From Populus alba (Eukaryota > Streptophyta > Magnoliopsida > Malpighiales > Salicaceae), in contig NC_133298.1 in NCBI RefSeq assembly GCF_005239225.2, positions 5,205,395-5,269,394 on the forward strand: 64,000 nucleotides of DNA, read 5' to 3'. The notes beneath the pieces were generated by a model. The model had not been told where the DNA came from. It searched no databases and saw nothing but the letters and a program-made list of their open reading frames with translations. A program made the position numbers and the translations under genes. This document shows positions 33,448-45,847 of this stretch, one piece after another; the first letter of the stretch is position 1; the number at the start of each line of letters is the position of its first letter.

Positions 33448-36092
33448 CTATGCAGTATTGAGAATAAAGTGTCTCCATCTGCTCACCACGACTGCGAACA
33501 AAACCGTGAAGACAGCTACCCTGAACATGGTATTTGGCCAGATGGAATTGCGAGCACAAGAAGCCTTCGAGAACATAGATGAAACCTTGCTCAGTATAGA
33601 ACAACTATTCTTCGTGTCTATAAGGCTTTCACTAACTTCAACAAGGGAAGGTTTGAGCTGTTCATCAATGCCATTAGTATCACCACCACAAACAGTAGTT
33701 TCCATTTCTGTAACTTTGGCCTCCTGCACATGGTAATTCAATAATACTCAAAATACACATTTAGGCAAAGATAAGGCAGCATCATTTAACAGGCTTCTCA
33801 CCTTTGTCACAATACACTCAGATTCAACTTCTTCAGAGCTCAAATCTCCAGACTTTGTGCTGAAATGAGCTTGGAGCTTACTCTGCAGAAGAAATCTTCT
33901 CGATGCATCACCTTGCATATTGAGGTTAGTGACACATTGTTTATTTCGTCGTGGATTGCGAGGCCTGATCCTGATTCCATCCCAATCAATGTCACTACCA
34001 CCAACTTGATTTGTATTGCTGCTTCCTTTGTTAAGGTTATTGAACTGGTCTGTGGCAGAAATTGACACTAAACTTTTCTGTTCATGAGGTTCATTTTGTA
34101 ACAGACCCGGGTTGATCTGCTGCTGATGCGCATTACTAACAGAAAACAGACTTGAAGAAGGCTTCTGGTCAACATTCCCTTCAAGAAGGACAGCGCCCTG
34201 AAACTCTTGCTGAATCTGTAATAAGAAGGAATGAGTATGGTTAAATTTCTAAAGGGAATAAATTTATTTATAACACACCATAATGAAATTTAAATGGGAA
34301 TAAAAAGAAGTAAGACCATGCAACATGCAGAAGCAGTGTGGTAGTTTCCACTCACTCTAAGTGGTGCCGGATCAACACCTGAGCTGCTGTAAGATCCAGA
34401 GTCCTTAACAAAGACCACACTCTTGAGGCTCTCGTGTGGAATTGTTGAAATGTTCTGAATGCTAGACTCCCCATATGAGAGTTCAACTGGCTGCTGAAGT
34501 AAGGAATCAAGGAAATCAGAAGTATCAGCATCCGTTTCATTTGCACCATTATTAAATTGCAGCCCTGTATTACTGGCGCTCAATTCATTGTTGCCGGGAT
34601 AAAATCATGGAGGAAGATCCCATTGCTGATTGGACCTGCACATGCAGTGGTGAAAAGATTTTGTAATCTAGAGGCTCTGGCGGGGAGTCAATAAACCAAT
34701 TTAGGGCTTCTTCCAGTACTGGTATATCCCCCTACAAAATGCATAAACAAACAAAAATAATTAATTAGTCGATTGCATTTTTCTTACACAGAAAAGTTCA
34801 TATGTATTAAAATTGACCTCCAACTCACCTCAGAAGCTCCCAGACCAACAGATTGACCTCCTCCTTCACAGACACCAAAGTTGTTGCTTTGAAATTCCCC
34901 TGGTACTCCAACCTCAGAAGTTGTATTTGCTGGAGATGCGTCAATCAGTGGTTGATCAGATTGTGTAACTTCTGGAGACGATTGAACCATGGTCGGAGAT
35001 GGAACAGTAGCTTCAGCTTCATCACAGTTCAGACTTTCAATGCTCTCGTCTTGTTTCTTAAACAAACGAGAAAGGACAAAGGAACTCTGAAAGCACAAAA
35101 GATTTTAAAACATCTTTTATCATGGACATCATTTGTAAACTGAGCAAACATAAAGCGCCACTGCCAAGCACCAAACAAAGTCAATCAATCATGGCAGCAT
35201 CTCTTGATGTGGCAAAGGCGACCAATCAATCAAACAAACAACAAAGCACCCAAATGCAACCTACATTGCATGAAATAACCTAAAACTAAGAGAACTAAAC
35301 AGCTTTACCAACATAAACCTAGTAATACCTAATTAAAAAATTGAGTAATCATAATAATAAATAAATAAATAACCCATCCAAAACTACCATTATTTCCAAA
35401 TTGGTCAAGAACAGACTGTCACGCCTACAAACATTTGAGCAGCAAACGAGACAAATCAATCAATGCATCAAAACTCTAAACTTCACAGCAAAAGCATAAA
35501 ACCAGTGACCAAAAACTTATTTTACCTGGCCAGGTTTAGTTCCATCAAGCTCCTCTTCAGTAGCACGGTACTCATGCATGACCCAATTAGTCCTCTTTCC
35601 CTTAGGAGCGCGTCCAGTATAAAAAACAAGAGTCTTCTTCATTCCAATCAAATTATTTCCAGACTTTATCTTCCTATCCTTACCAGTCGCCTTCCAATAC
35701 CCAGCATTTGTTGCTCTATTCTGCCTCGACCCATTTGGGTACTTCCTGTCTAATGGACAGAAAAAAAACCACTCTGGATCCTTGTTCTTTATGATCGACA
35801 AATCTACACCAACAACACAAAAACAAGCAAAATCCCCAGCTCAAAATTCAATATTGAATTCAAAAAACATGAAAAGATTAAAAAGGGGGGGGGTTTCTGT
35901 ATTTTAGAGTATGAAAGTACCTGGTAAGTCCCAAGGTTCCCATTTGCAGACATCAATTTCACGAATAACTTTAACTCCATCATCATCACCATTGATTTTG
36001 AGTCTTAAGTAGTAATCTACTAGTTCTTCATCTGATGGTCTGAATCTAAAGCCTAAAGGGAGTGAATTGAGGTTCAAAGACAAAACCGCCAT
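33448..36092 (-). CDS. NAC transcription factor of the membrane-tethered (NTL) type; frame broken in exon 4
   Basis: Six exons: 36092-35921, 35803-35526, 35086-34829, 34731-34356, 34215-33802 and 33723-33448. The NAC domain occupies residues about 8-150 ([71 protein letters not shown]). The last exon ends with a single hydrophobic segment ([18 protein letters not shown]), the anchor of NTL factors, which are released by proteolysis under stress. Exon 4 is 376 bp. Its upstream frame ([20 protein letters not shown]) hits TGA at 34587-34585, while the downstream part ([20 protein letters not shown]) and all later exons are open in another frame. One extra base, most simply in the GGG run at 34596-34598, explains this. 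As read, the product is 284 aa without the anchor; in frame it would be about 590 aa. It may be an allele or a sequencing error. Confidence 0.85.
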
Positions 36093-37965
36093 GGTTTTCA
36101 GAGAAACAAAGGGCCCAATTAACAAAGAGAAGTGAAAGAGAGAGATAAAGATTCAGTTTGGTAGGGAATTTAGAGGTTCCATTATTTTAGATTTCAAGGA
36201 GATGAAACTACAGAGAAAGTTGAAGCTTTTTTAGCAATCAAAGTGAAAAAGAAAGTAGAGGACCCAGCAACAAGTTTATTGAGAAAAAAATATAAATAAA
36301 AAACACGACACCCTCGTATAGTCGTCTCGTATATACGGCGTATAAGATTTTCCTAATTTTTTACCCTTGGTCTTCTTCTTAATTACCATAAATACAACAC
36401 AAAATGTGTAGGATCTGATAGGGCCAGATTAGGTAAGAAGATAGGCGCCTGAGGGCCGTAATTAAGATTAAGAGGGCTGGATAACGAATGAGATGTTGCC
36501 ACGTGATATGGATGGCGTAGGCATATACAGTGGGGTCTAACCGTCTGACGTGTGTGATTATAGAAAAGAGAGGAGATATTTTTTAGAAGGAAGAGGAGGA
36601 GGAGGAAGAAGAAGAAGAAGAAGAAGAAGAAGGTGCCAAGAAACATCATCCTTCCTGGTCAACAGCACTCGGCTAACCTCTTCGGGCATGACACAAGTTG
36701 ATTTAAAATAATATTATTTTAAATTTTTTTAATAAAAACAATATTATTTTGATTTGTTTTAAAAAAACTGAGTTATGTTTTAATTAGATTTAACTTAGAT
36801 TTCAGCATGCTTGTTTTCTCATCCCCATCACGTCCCAGCACTGTATCAAGCATCAAGCTTGAACCCCAATAAATCTGTGGAGCTGTGTGTGATTGCTCGA
36901 GACTTTGTCGTCTTCAACAAACCTTTTTCCCAGTGAGCTGTCGTTGGTTCCAGGACCTGAAAGACGACCGCCTGCTTTCGAAAAAGACAGCATTTGGGGC
37001 AGATAGATGGGGACCCTGCCGTTGCTTCTCTCTCTAAAACCCTTGAATCAACAACTAATATGTAATTAAAGTAATCCAAAAAATTAATATAAGTTAAGAT
37101 TCCCACGCAACCAATAACAAAGAACATAATTTTCATCCAAGACAAGAATGAAAGGCAATTCTTTTTGCTATTGGCACCCCCATTTGTTTAGTGGAATCAT
37201 CTCGTAGTTAAAATCCATCGCCTTTTGGATTAGGGTTCTGCATATCCTTCTCTGTTTCTTGAAAAGAAGTTGCTTTGTTAGTGGAATTTCAAAAGTTAGC
37301 TTTTGCATGCCCCTGCTTTTTCTTCTTCTTTTTCTTTTTTAATTTCTGGTAATGAAAAGACAAGAAGAAAAGGAATGGCATGCCTGCATTAGGCCTCGTC
37401 TACTCAATCTTCTGTTTTTTATATAAACCTTTCCAAAGGGTAATTAAATTATGGATTCATGGAGCGGTCACAGGATTTAAAAAGAATTGTGAGGGCTCAG
37501 GCGGGTTCTTGATGGTCATGGGTGGTAAATGGGTTCTGTGTTTTAAACTCAGGGCTCCCCTGATCCCTTTGAGTTTTCTTTTTGTTCATGGCTACCCTCA
37601 TGGTGCAGTCGCGACGTAAACAAATGGAGCACCAACAAGATCATCATCATTTTAAAAGATGAAGCAAAAGGCATCATTTTTCGACCTTTTCAAGCCAGAC
37701 ATAGACACCTTAGACAGATGGGGCAGTAGCAAGATCATCATACTTCTGACATTCCACAGGCTGCCCTCAGGACAAGTCAAAGCTAGCCCATGAATCCAAA
37801 TCGAGTCTTCACTTGTTTAAAAACGTTTGAAGAAGCCAGCTCTGTTTCAGCTATAGTTGCTTGGGACATGGATTATAAAGTAAAAAAGATAGATTGGTTG
37901 ATTTATTAGATTCTGAGATTTATCTCTGTACGGTTTGATCAACTATTTGTATAAACGATCTACAG
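36093..37965. other. Intergenic; NAC 5' region and AT-rich DNA
   Basis: 36093-36260 is the probable 5' UTR and promoter of the NAC gene. The rest shows no supported gene apart from the remnant that begins near 37966. Confidence 0.55.
36593..36632. repeat. (GGA)n/(GAA)n microsatellite
   Basis: Purine-only trinucleotide run of GGA units passing to GAA units. Confidence 0.9.
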
Positions 37966-38393
37966 AGGCAGGGAAAAAACTCGATTACAAGAAGATTCTT
38001 GCATGTCTACATCCTAAATGTGGTCCAAGTGCTAGAAGCACTGTTGTACTGTTGCCCTCACCAAAATCTACAGAAAGTGATGCCTGCCTCGTTGTATCCA
38101 CAAGAGTAAATTTCCGCCTCTGCTCTCTTTCATTTATTCCCCCTTCTTCCTATTTCATTGTCAATGAGCAAGCAAACGAAGCAGAAACTGGGTCCAACGA
38201 GGAGATTGACATAGCTAGTTCGGTCTATTAGTGTCCAACAGGAGTCCTTGAACATTCAAATGGAGAAAGTTCGTTGGAGAATCTGCAGCAACATGATACA
38301 CTCTCAACACTATATAAGGCTGTTAAATTTGGAGCAGGAATCAATCGGCTATTGCTCCGTCTAAAAGAGAATTTGAAGCCTCTCACTAGATAA
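37966..38393 (+). pseudogene. Remnant of an unidentified protein-coding gene
   Basis: After an acceptor-like CTACAG at 37960-37965 one frame reads EAGKKLDYKKILACLHPKCG, then STVVLLPSPKSTESDACLVV, and farther on ANEAETGSNEEIDIASSVY followed by TAG. In the same frame it continues CPTGVLEHSNGESSLENLQQ and TLYKAVKFGAGINRLLLRLK to TAA at 38391. The composition is protein-like and richer in charged residues than the flanks. About 38107-38168 could be a short intron (AGA|GTAAAT to AATGAG). The in-frame stop and the missing 5' exons suggest a decayed or partial gene. I do not recognise the family. It is convergent with the nuclease gene that ends at 38472. Confidence 0.45.
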
Positions 38394-38471
38394 TTCTTGC
38401 GCCTGTTTTAGCACCCCTCTGACAACCTGTTTGTGTTATAAATCATGTGCCTGTTTTTCATTTGAGGACTG

Positions 38472-41400
38472 TCATGATATCAATTGTGAGCATGGCATTC
38501 TTATTGGCGAGAACACCACCGTGAGTCGGGCATGATCGGAAAGAGAGTAGTTCTCAGGCCACATTCCTTTTTCTACCTCAGGAGGGAATAGCACCGCATT
38601 CTCCACACTGAAACCAATGGTTTGCTCTTTTCCACCCTTGTGATCATCATCTAGGATTCCATCATCTTTCTGCTCTGACCTTGTAGGATTCCAAATTCGC
38701 TGCTGCAGTTCCAACATTCCACACAGTGAACTTCATAGTTCATAAAATTATTCTAGAAGTATTAATGCTGAATTGGTTTCTTTTCTGAAACAGATTTGTG
38801 GTGAAAGATATGGCAAGCCATGTCGCATCTACACACCTATTTCTTTAAGATTGCCAAATACATGGAATCCACTCATCAGGTTCAGGATAACAACATAAAC
38901 AAATACAACTAATTTGTGGGTTGCAAACAATCTTATAATTCGAGCTCAAGCAACCTGGATTGCAGATCCTGGCACTAGAACAGTTTGCTAAAAAGACATT
39001 TGCATTGCCAAAAAAAAGGTTCAGAAAATCAGAGTATGACAGATGATGCAAACATTCACTTTTTAGTTGGTTACCTGAAATTCTTTATAATCAAGAGAAC
39101 CATTGCCATCAATGTCTGCCTGCACCCACAAATCCTTTGTTTCCTCGTCGTTGAGTCCGTAACAATGCCCGGTTAGGTTAAGCTGCAGAATCAAGAAACA
39201 GTTTGAGTTGTCAAAGAAATGAGTATAATCATTTTACTCAACAACAAAAATGATATAGATTCCGCTTATCATACCTGCCGAAGAGCTTCACAGAAGCCTG
39301 AGTAGGTAATGCAATCACTATCATTATCAGCCTTTAGTAAGGCAAAGGCATCTTCTTCTGTCAGGGAAGCTCTTCGTACTAGATACTGAAATGGAAAATT
39401 TCACCGTCAGAGATAGAAACTCAAGGATTGTTTTCTCCTTTTAATCTTCCAAGTGCCATAACTGAAGAAATTCCATTCTTAAAAAAAAAAAATCCATTCC
39501 CCTGACATTAGGAAGCCAACTCGCTCCAAAAGAAATTAAAAAACTGACCTTGAACATGCCAAATACTGCTTCACTCCAACTTGTTTTTAGTAGCTTTCGG
39601 TATCTATTGGGATTAAGAAGCCATATAAAATCCACACCACAAATATTTCCGCGATGGTTAAGATGGCTAACCCACTGCATTCAAAAGATGAAGGGAATGA
39701 GAAACTTATACAATAAATGAACCACCAACATGATTTCTAACAGAACATAATAAATTATTACTAGCTTAAACATGAAAATAAGGACCTTGTGAGCATCTGC
39801 ATCAGTGTACTGATGAGCATTATCATATGATGATACAAAGCCTAGTGATCTGAGGAACTTGTAAACATGCCCACGTTTGCTCCCATTCCAGTCACTGCAG
39901 AAAGTATAAAGTAAAGGGTAGAATAAAAAGAGTGTAATTCTGTGAAGGGCAAAGAATCTAACAGGTGTGACTTAATTACCCGCAAAGCATAATAGGCGTC
40001 GGGCTAAGCTTGTTTTCTTTCTGATAAGATTCCACATATTGCAGGATTTTGTAGACCTAATATTGCAATCATATAACACAGGTCAAGACCAAGGATTGCT
40101 AGAAGTTACACTTGTGAAGAAGATAAGTTTTTTTTAAAAAAAAAAAAAAAGAGGAAAATGTACTTGCCTGATTCAATCTTACAAGAGACAAACTTGAATC
40201 ATGAGGAAATAACAAGTGGGTGTTGACAATGAGAATTTCTTGTCGGGTGTCATTGTTCCGGGATGGTGAATAAGGGGCAGCTAATTCAACATGTAACAAC
40301 TGAGCAACTCGATCTCCACAATCATTGAACAGCAATTCCCTATGGCCAATAACTCTGAAATGCTCCTTGCGCACGGCAATCAGTAGCCCTGAGATATCAG
40401 ACAATGGCATGGTATGTTCAAAGGGATTCGACAAAAACTGGAGTAGACATAGGAAAACTGTGCTCATTGTTTCTTCTGCAATCCATTCGTATCTAGGCCC
40501 GGTTTGTTTCTTCAACAAAACTCAAAACCTTTTATTTTCTATTTTTGAAAACATGGGAGAATCCTTCTAAAGATAGTAAAATAAAACGGGAAACAGAGGA
40601 ATGAGTCAAGTTTGCAAGCTTTCTTCCCTATTTTTTCCAAATTGGAGACATTAAACCTTGGGCAATGGTGACTGTACAAATGATGAAACCAGAAACATCA
40701 AATGCAGATCAAATCGGCAAACTCCATCTCTAGAACATGGCCTATAATGTTTGATTACAAAAAGTCCAACGGCATCCAAAACTTGTATAAAGGTTTCAAT
40801 CTTCGAAGAATATGGTAAGATATGAAATATCAGAGTTGATTAAAAAAACAAAACCAAAATCAAGATTTAAATGTATAAACAAAAGGGATTCTAGAGAAAA
40901 CTATAATATGAGAGATGAAGAAGAAAGGTACCTACCATCACCCCTGTTGTTAGTACGTGCAAGCTTGAAATTAAGATAGCCAGCATCACCTAATCTCTTC
41001 TCATACATGTTGACCAACTCTTCATTTCCTACCCAGAATTCCTACACCAATCAAACCCCATTTGAAACAATCAGCAACCAAATCAAAATAATCATTAAAA
41101 ACCATGAAGATACAGAGAGGGAGAGGGAGGAACCTGAAGACAAATAATGGAAGATCTTTCACGCAACAAAGAATCCAAAATCTTCTGGTTTCTAACAAGC
41201 CAATAGGCTCTGTAATCACTTTCACGAGAATCCTGGTTCTTATCATTGTTAACGTTCAAGCGTTTGTAGATAGGTGCAAGAATGTTAAACGTTGTGCAAG
41301 TAATACAAGGTTGTTTCCGATGATCTCTCATCGACATTGATGATGATATTGCATAACTTCCTATTCTATTAATCCTTCTTGATCTCCTTTCCTTTCTCAT
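38472..41400 (-). CDS. Calcium-binding endonuclease/exonuclease/phosphatase-family protein (451 aa)
   Basis: Nine exons: 41400-41134, 41041-40936, 40388-40168, 40056-39980, 39894-39786, 39674-39549, 39385-39275, 39182-39075 and 38702-38472, total 451 residues. The EEP (CCR4/DNase I-like) catalytic set is complete: TTFNILAP (Asn), IICLQE (Glu, across the exon 1/2 junction), NTHLLFP (Asn, His), GDWNG (Asp, Asn), GVDFIW and the terminal SDHARLTVVF (Asp-His). Between VDFIWL and SDH lies an EF-hand pair. The first loop (ADNDSDCITYSG) is degenerate; the second (DIDGNGSLDYKE) is canonical. The layout matches the Arabidopsis At5g54130 type (from memory). Intron 3 uses a GC donor (CAG|GCAAGT). The substrate, RNA or phospholipid-like, cannot be told from sequence. 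Confidence 0.9.
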
Positions 41401-43454
41401 TTCTTTCTCTTTCTCAATAACTTTTTATTATATTCAAATTTAAAAAAGACACGGATGATCAAATTTTGAGGCACCAACCAGACAAAAATAACAAAGAATG
41501 GGAAGTGGGGGTGGTGGTGGTGGTGGCAAGGGAGGAGGGAAAAGATAGTTTTGAAGGAAAACGTTGTGGTGGCGGTAGTGGAGGCTATTTCGAAGCAGCC
41601 AATTGAAGGGGAAAGGCGGCAACAAAACAACCACAACCACCACCAACAGCAGCAACAAAAAGAAGAAGAAGAACAAGAACAAGAAATTGTGAAAGTGGTG
41701 GTTCTCTGTGATTTAAGAAAGGCAACCTCATTCTCTTGTCTTCATTTATGGCGAAGCCTTCTCTTTATATACTCAATGCGATATGGTTATCCCTTAATTT
41801 AATCAACATTTGCCTTTCTTATTATGTGCAGCCAAAGCTTTACACACAACATGCATTTTATATCTTGGGAGCGCTATTGCTTGGGTGGTAAGCATGTGAG
41901 TTTGTTTATACCAAATAACATATAAAAAAAAGTTTGTGAGTTTGTTTTTTATATTATTGTACCGTTGCATTGCATGTTATTAAAACCGGTTTAGTTTAAT
42001 AGATCATTCTAAGATCTGATCGATTTTAAATTTATTTTTTATATTATTATATCATTGTTATTAAACTCAGTTTGATTTAATAGATCATTCTAACACCTAA
42101 TTAATCTTAAATATAGCTTAGTCGACCAGATTTAAAAATCCAGGTTAAATTAAATTTAATTTGATATTTTTAAAATGATATAGCCTTAATTTTTAAAATA
42201 AATAAAGCAAAATCATTTTAATTTATTTAAGTTGACACAAGCTAACCCATCGATCTCATAATCTTAGCTTTGAGTTAGGTCATGTACAATGATAGGTTTA
42301 ATAGCTTTTCTAGAAACCCTAATGTAGGCTCTTTATATATGAATAATTTGATAGTTAATTTTTGTTATGATACTAATTAAATCGAGATATATTTTGGTGG
42401 TACAAAATGGTACTGGTGGAAGGTGGGGTTTTATACATTTATGAGAGAGATGTCACAATGCTTTATGAGTTCCTCATCCTGTTGTTTATAGGAAAGAATA
42501 TCAAATCTAGACTTTTTTTTTTTTCAGAAGAGGTAGAAATGCCATGAAAAGCCAACTGCTTGGCTAGTATTTTGATGATATTTCTTTAATTCCTTGTTTT
42601 TCCTGTGCTTGTTTGTCCTGCTTACACCTAACAACACTTGCTTGTTTTTCCTTTTTTTCGCTGTTTGCTTTAGCTTTTTCATTTTAATGTTGTGGTCCCT
42701 TGCATTATTGTGTCTAACATTAACTAATGTTGTTGTTACTTCTCTTTTGTCCAAGAACCATAATAATAATCTAAACGTTTAAGCTGCTAGCTAGGTTTAG
42801 GTCGATTTATATTATATTAGGCTTGCAGGTGTTAGTTAATTCTTGCTATTTTACATTATTAGTTAATTTTAATTAAAAAAAAGAGAGAGAATAAAAATAA
42901 TAAGACTCAAATTCACAAGTGCATGATCTATCAAAAAAGCCATTTCATGATTTGTATTATTCTTCTGGTGCACAAAAAAGAAACTATAAGAATGTGCAAA
43001 AACATGCTGAGGTGATCAAAGAAAGCTGAGGAATAAAGCTAGGACAGGAGGATCGAGCACTAGATTTAGGAGAAATAAGTGGTGATAATTATGAAAAAAA
43101 AAGTATATTTATAAGCAAGTAAATCAAATTGCATGGACCCCCACAAAACTTTTATCTTTGCAGCCGAAAGTTGTAAAGAGGATGAGTATCTCTGCCACAA
43201 AAGAATACTCATCCACCGACTCACTCACTGCTCATTGATCCATCGAACTAGCTCTTCTGTTGTCGGGGCTTGTTGGAGTACAATGGTAGAACATGCATCG
43301 TATTCCTTCATTTCAAGCCTATCTAGGTGTAAGATTGAGCATATACTTGTAAGAAACCATAGAGCTCATTTTCTTTACGACACGAAAGTATCAAATCATT
43401 TATCTTTCGGTAACAAATAATCATTTTAATTTCAAATTTAAAATTGTTATGTGA

Positions 43455-43665
43455 GGTTTAAAATATAATTTATATTATTATATAACGTATTCTTTAAATG
43501 AAAGTTCTTCGTACACAAAACTTAAATATACTTAATTTATCAAATATAATGGAAATGATAAAATTAAAATTTATGATTATTTGATTATTAAAACTCTGAT
43601 ATTATATTAAAAAATTAATTATTTAATTTAATAATTTAATCTGTTAAATAAAATGTAATTTATAT
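43455..43665 (-). mobile_element. TRIM-like miniature LTR element, copy 3 (degenerate)
   Basis: Read on the minus strand it shows the same order as copies 1 and 2: an 'aatataaattatattt' type end, then TAATATCAGAG (primer-site-like, at about 43590), then a short interior. More worn than the other two. Confidence 0.4.
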
Positions 43666-43974
43666 TAATTTTTACTATTTTATTATACATATACGAAAAA
43701 AGAAGAAGGATGAAAGATGGCATAAAGCACACTACAATATCTTTGCAAAATCCAAAGATGAAAGATGAAGTATAATGTTTGTAAGAATAGTACTGCCAAT
43801 GTGCTGTTTTTATTCCATGTTTTTATGAACATTCAATTTGTTGAAGGAGCTATAACTATGATTGAAGGGGGCCATGAACACAGGAATTTATAAAGAAATA
43901 AAAGAAGGGACGTCGGCTTGCGATATGGGAGACAAAGAGACAAAGTAGGAGAGAGCAAGACTGATACTTATGTA

Positions 43975-44180
43975 GTGTTTGAGAACGCGATTTAATTTAT
44001 ATTTTTAAAAAATTTAAATTTTTTTTTTTTTTGGTTAAAATTAAATGCAGTTTATATTTTTTGAATCGTTTTGATGTACTGATATCAAAAATAATTTTTA
44101 AAAAATAAAAAAATATCATTGATATATATTTCAGCATAAAAAATTATTTAAAAAGCAATTGTAAAACACGAATAAAGATG
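43975..44180. repeat. MITE-like AT-rich dispersed repeat
   Basis: Begins 'gtagtgtttgagaacgcg' and carries 'ttttgatgtactgatatcaa', 'ataaaaaaatatcat' and 'tttcagcataaaaaat'. Same family as 6130-6350. Confidence 0.55.
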
Positions 44181-45535
44181 GTAATCAAATAAGAAATATA
44201 TATATATATATATATATATAAAGTGTTTGGAGTTTGAAGAGGAAGGGAGACGTGCAGCAAGCATCGGTGCCCATGCGTGATGTGATTGGTCGGTCTTAGT
44301 TTGATGTTTGCTTTTGAGCCGCACGTGAAAGCCTTCTGTTCATCTCTCCTTTCTTCTTACCACTAGGGTTTTGTTTATAAGAACAATTTGGACTTTAATT
44401 AGATTCGACTTTTTTTTTTCTTTACCTGTGCTGTGTAGCGTGCTGAATTTTATTTCTTTATTCTTTAATATTAAGAAAATGATAAAAACATTAGGAAGTA
44501 AAAGGTTCAATGCATGATAATCTAAATACTTTTAAAATATTTAATTAATAACATATTAGAAGAGTATTTTTCTAAAATAAATATTAAAATATCAACATAT
44601 TTAAATTGATTTAAGATAACCATGATTAATCTGCAAAATTTATAGTATAAAATATCAGATAATAATATAAACATTGAGCTCATTGAAACAAGTTAAAAAA
44701 AACTAATTATAATGGAGTCATCGAGAAATAAAATTCCTATAAAGCTTTAATTTTTAGCTTTTTAAGGTTAATACACTAATTTTAATTTTATTACAAAATA
44801 AAAAAAAAACAATATTACTTCTAAAAAAATTATAAAAAATAACAATTAGCTTTATAAAAAAACCATTTTACTTCTCGAGACTAGTTTATCTTATTTATCA
44901 ATCAAGATAAAAACATAATTTTACTATTAAACTCACTCCTTAGTAATCTAAGATATATCTGCAATATTTTTTCCAGGGGATTTAGGTTCCGTTAATTGTA
45001 CAGGGAAGTTAAGAAATTTATGAAGAAATATCTCCCATGTTCTTTTTCATATGAAAGCATTGAAAAGTACTTTCATTGCTATTTGAGAGTGACAAGACTA
45101 CTGCACCAAGAACAGCAAAGCCTGTGGGTTTATTGAAATTACCTTCCTTCCGAATTAAGTATTGAAATTGGTTGTAAATGATTTTAGGTTTGTGTTTTCA
45201 TGTAAAAAAGAAATATGCAGTATGGACCAAGACAATGAATCAACTCGAGAGTGCTCTAACTGCCATTGACATGGATTCTCACATGGCAGGCACCCGCCTG
45301 GCATATCACAGAATATGCAAGACTGCATTGATCATACGGGCTGCTTCTTCATTAATGTTCTTTGGGTATTAATGGTCACATGGAAACCCATTGTTCATCT
45401 TTCGTGCACTCATCAAAGTCATTACACGCTCCAGCTATCACATGACTCCTAAATATATATATAGAGAGAGTATCAGGTCATGGTTTAGGTCCTGAATGGT
45501 ACTTAATTTGGTCATTATTCCAGAGTGTAGGAGCC

Positions 45536-45847
45536 ATGGATGCTGGAGAAGACCACAGAAGGAAGGCAATTATAAGGAAGAAGAGTTCTTACAGGATTAG
45601 CCTTTCGGCTAGTTTACCTGAAGATGTTTGTGCTGCTTTCTCAGGTGATACTATCTGTGCAGTTAAGCTCTCTAAGGATCCATTCTCAGACATGAGAGCA
45701 TCGATATTAGAGATGATTCAGAACGTGGGTGTTCATGATTGGGATGAAATGGAAGAGTTAGTCTACTGTTACGTTGCCCTTAACTCTCCTGACCTTCATG
45801 GCATCATTGCCAATGCATTTCTTAGTTTATCTTGTCTTTTTTCCTAG
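45536..45847 (+). CDS. Short OVATE family protein (103 aa)
   Basis: Residues about 45-103 match the OVATE (DUF623) domain: KLSKDPFSDMRASILEMIQN, WDEMEELVYCYVALNSPDLH, GIIANAF. OVATE proteins are plant transcriptional repressors and interact with TALE homeodomain and TRM proteins. The N-terminus (MDAGEDHRRKAIIRKKSSYR) is basic. At 103 residues it is shorter than most family members because the usual long N-terminal region is missing. A good acceptor-like sequence (TTATTCCAG) stands 12 bp before the ATG, so an upstream exon, coding or 5' UTR, is possible. I see no clear coding exon upstream. Confidence 0.8.
   Translation: MDAGEDHRRKAIIRKKSSYRISLSASLPEDVCAAFSGDTICAVKLSKDPFSDMRASILEMIQNVGVHDWDEMEELVYCYVALNSPDLHGIIANAFLSLSCLFS

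Larger units (their letters stand above)
41401..45535. other. Intergenic, AT-rich with small repeats
   Basis: 41401-41800 is the probable 5' UTR and promoter of the nuclease gene (GGT and CAA/GAA-rich runs). The rest contains TRIM-like and MITE-like repeats, an AT microsatellite at about 44196-44220 and a perfect 10-bp stem-loop at 43180-43213. No gene is supported. Confidence 0.55.

Noticed and set aside
36846..37145. 99-codon minus-strand frame with a hydrophobic start
   Set aside because: No domain and no splice or promoter support. Treated as chance.
40325..40570. Plus-strand frame opposite the nuclease exon 3
   Set aside because: Antisense to a well-supported exon.
45178..45372. 64-codon plus-strand frame upstream of the OVATE gene, considered as its first exon
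   Set aside because: No OVATE-type N-terminal features and no in-phase donor joining to the acceptor before 45536.
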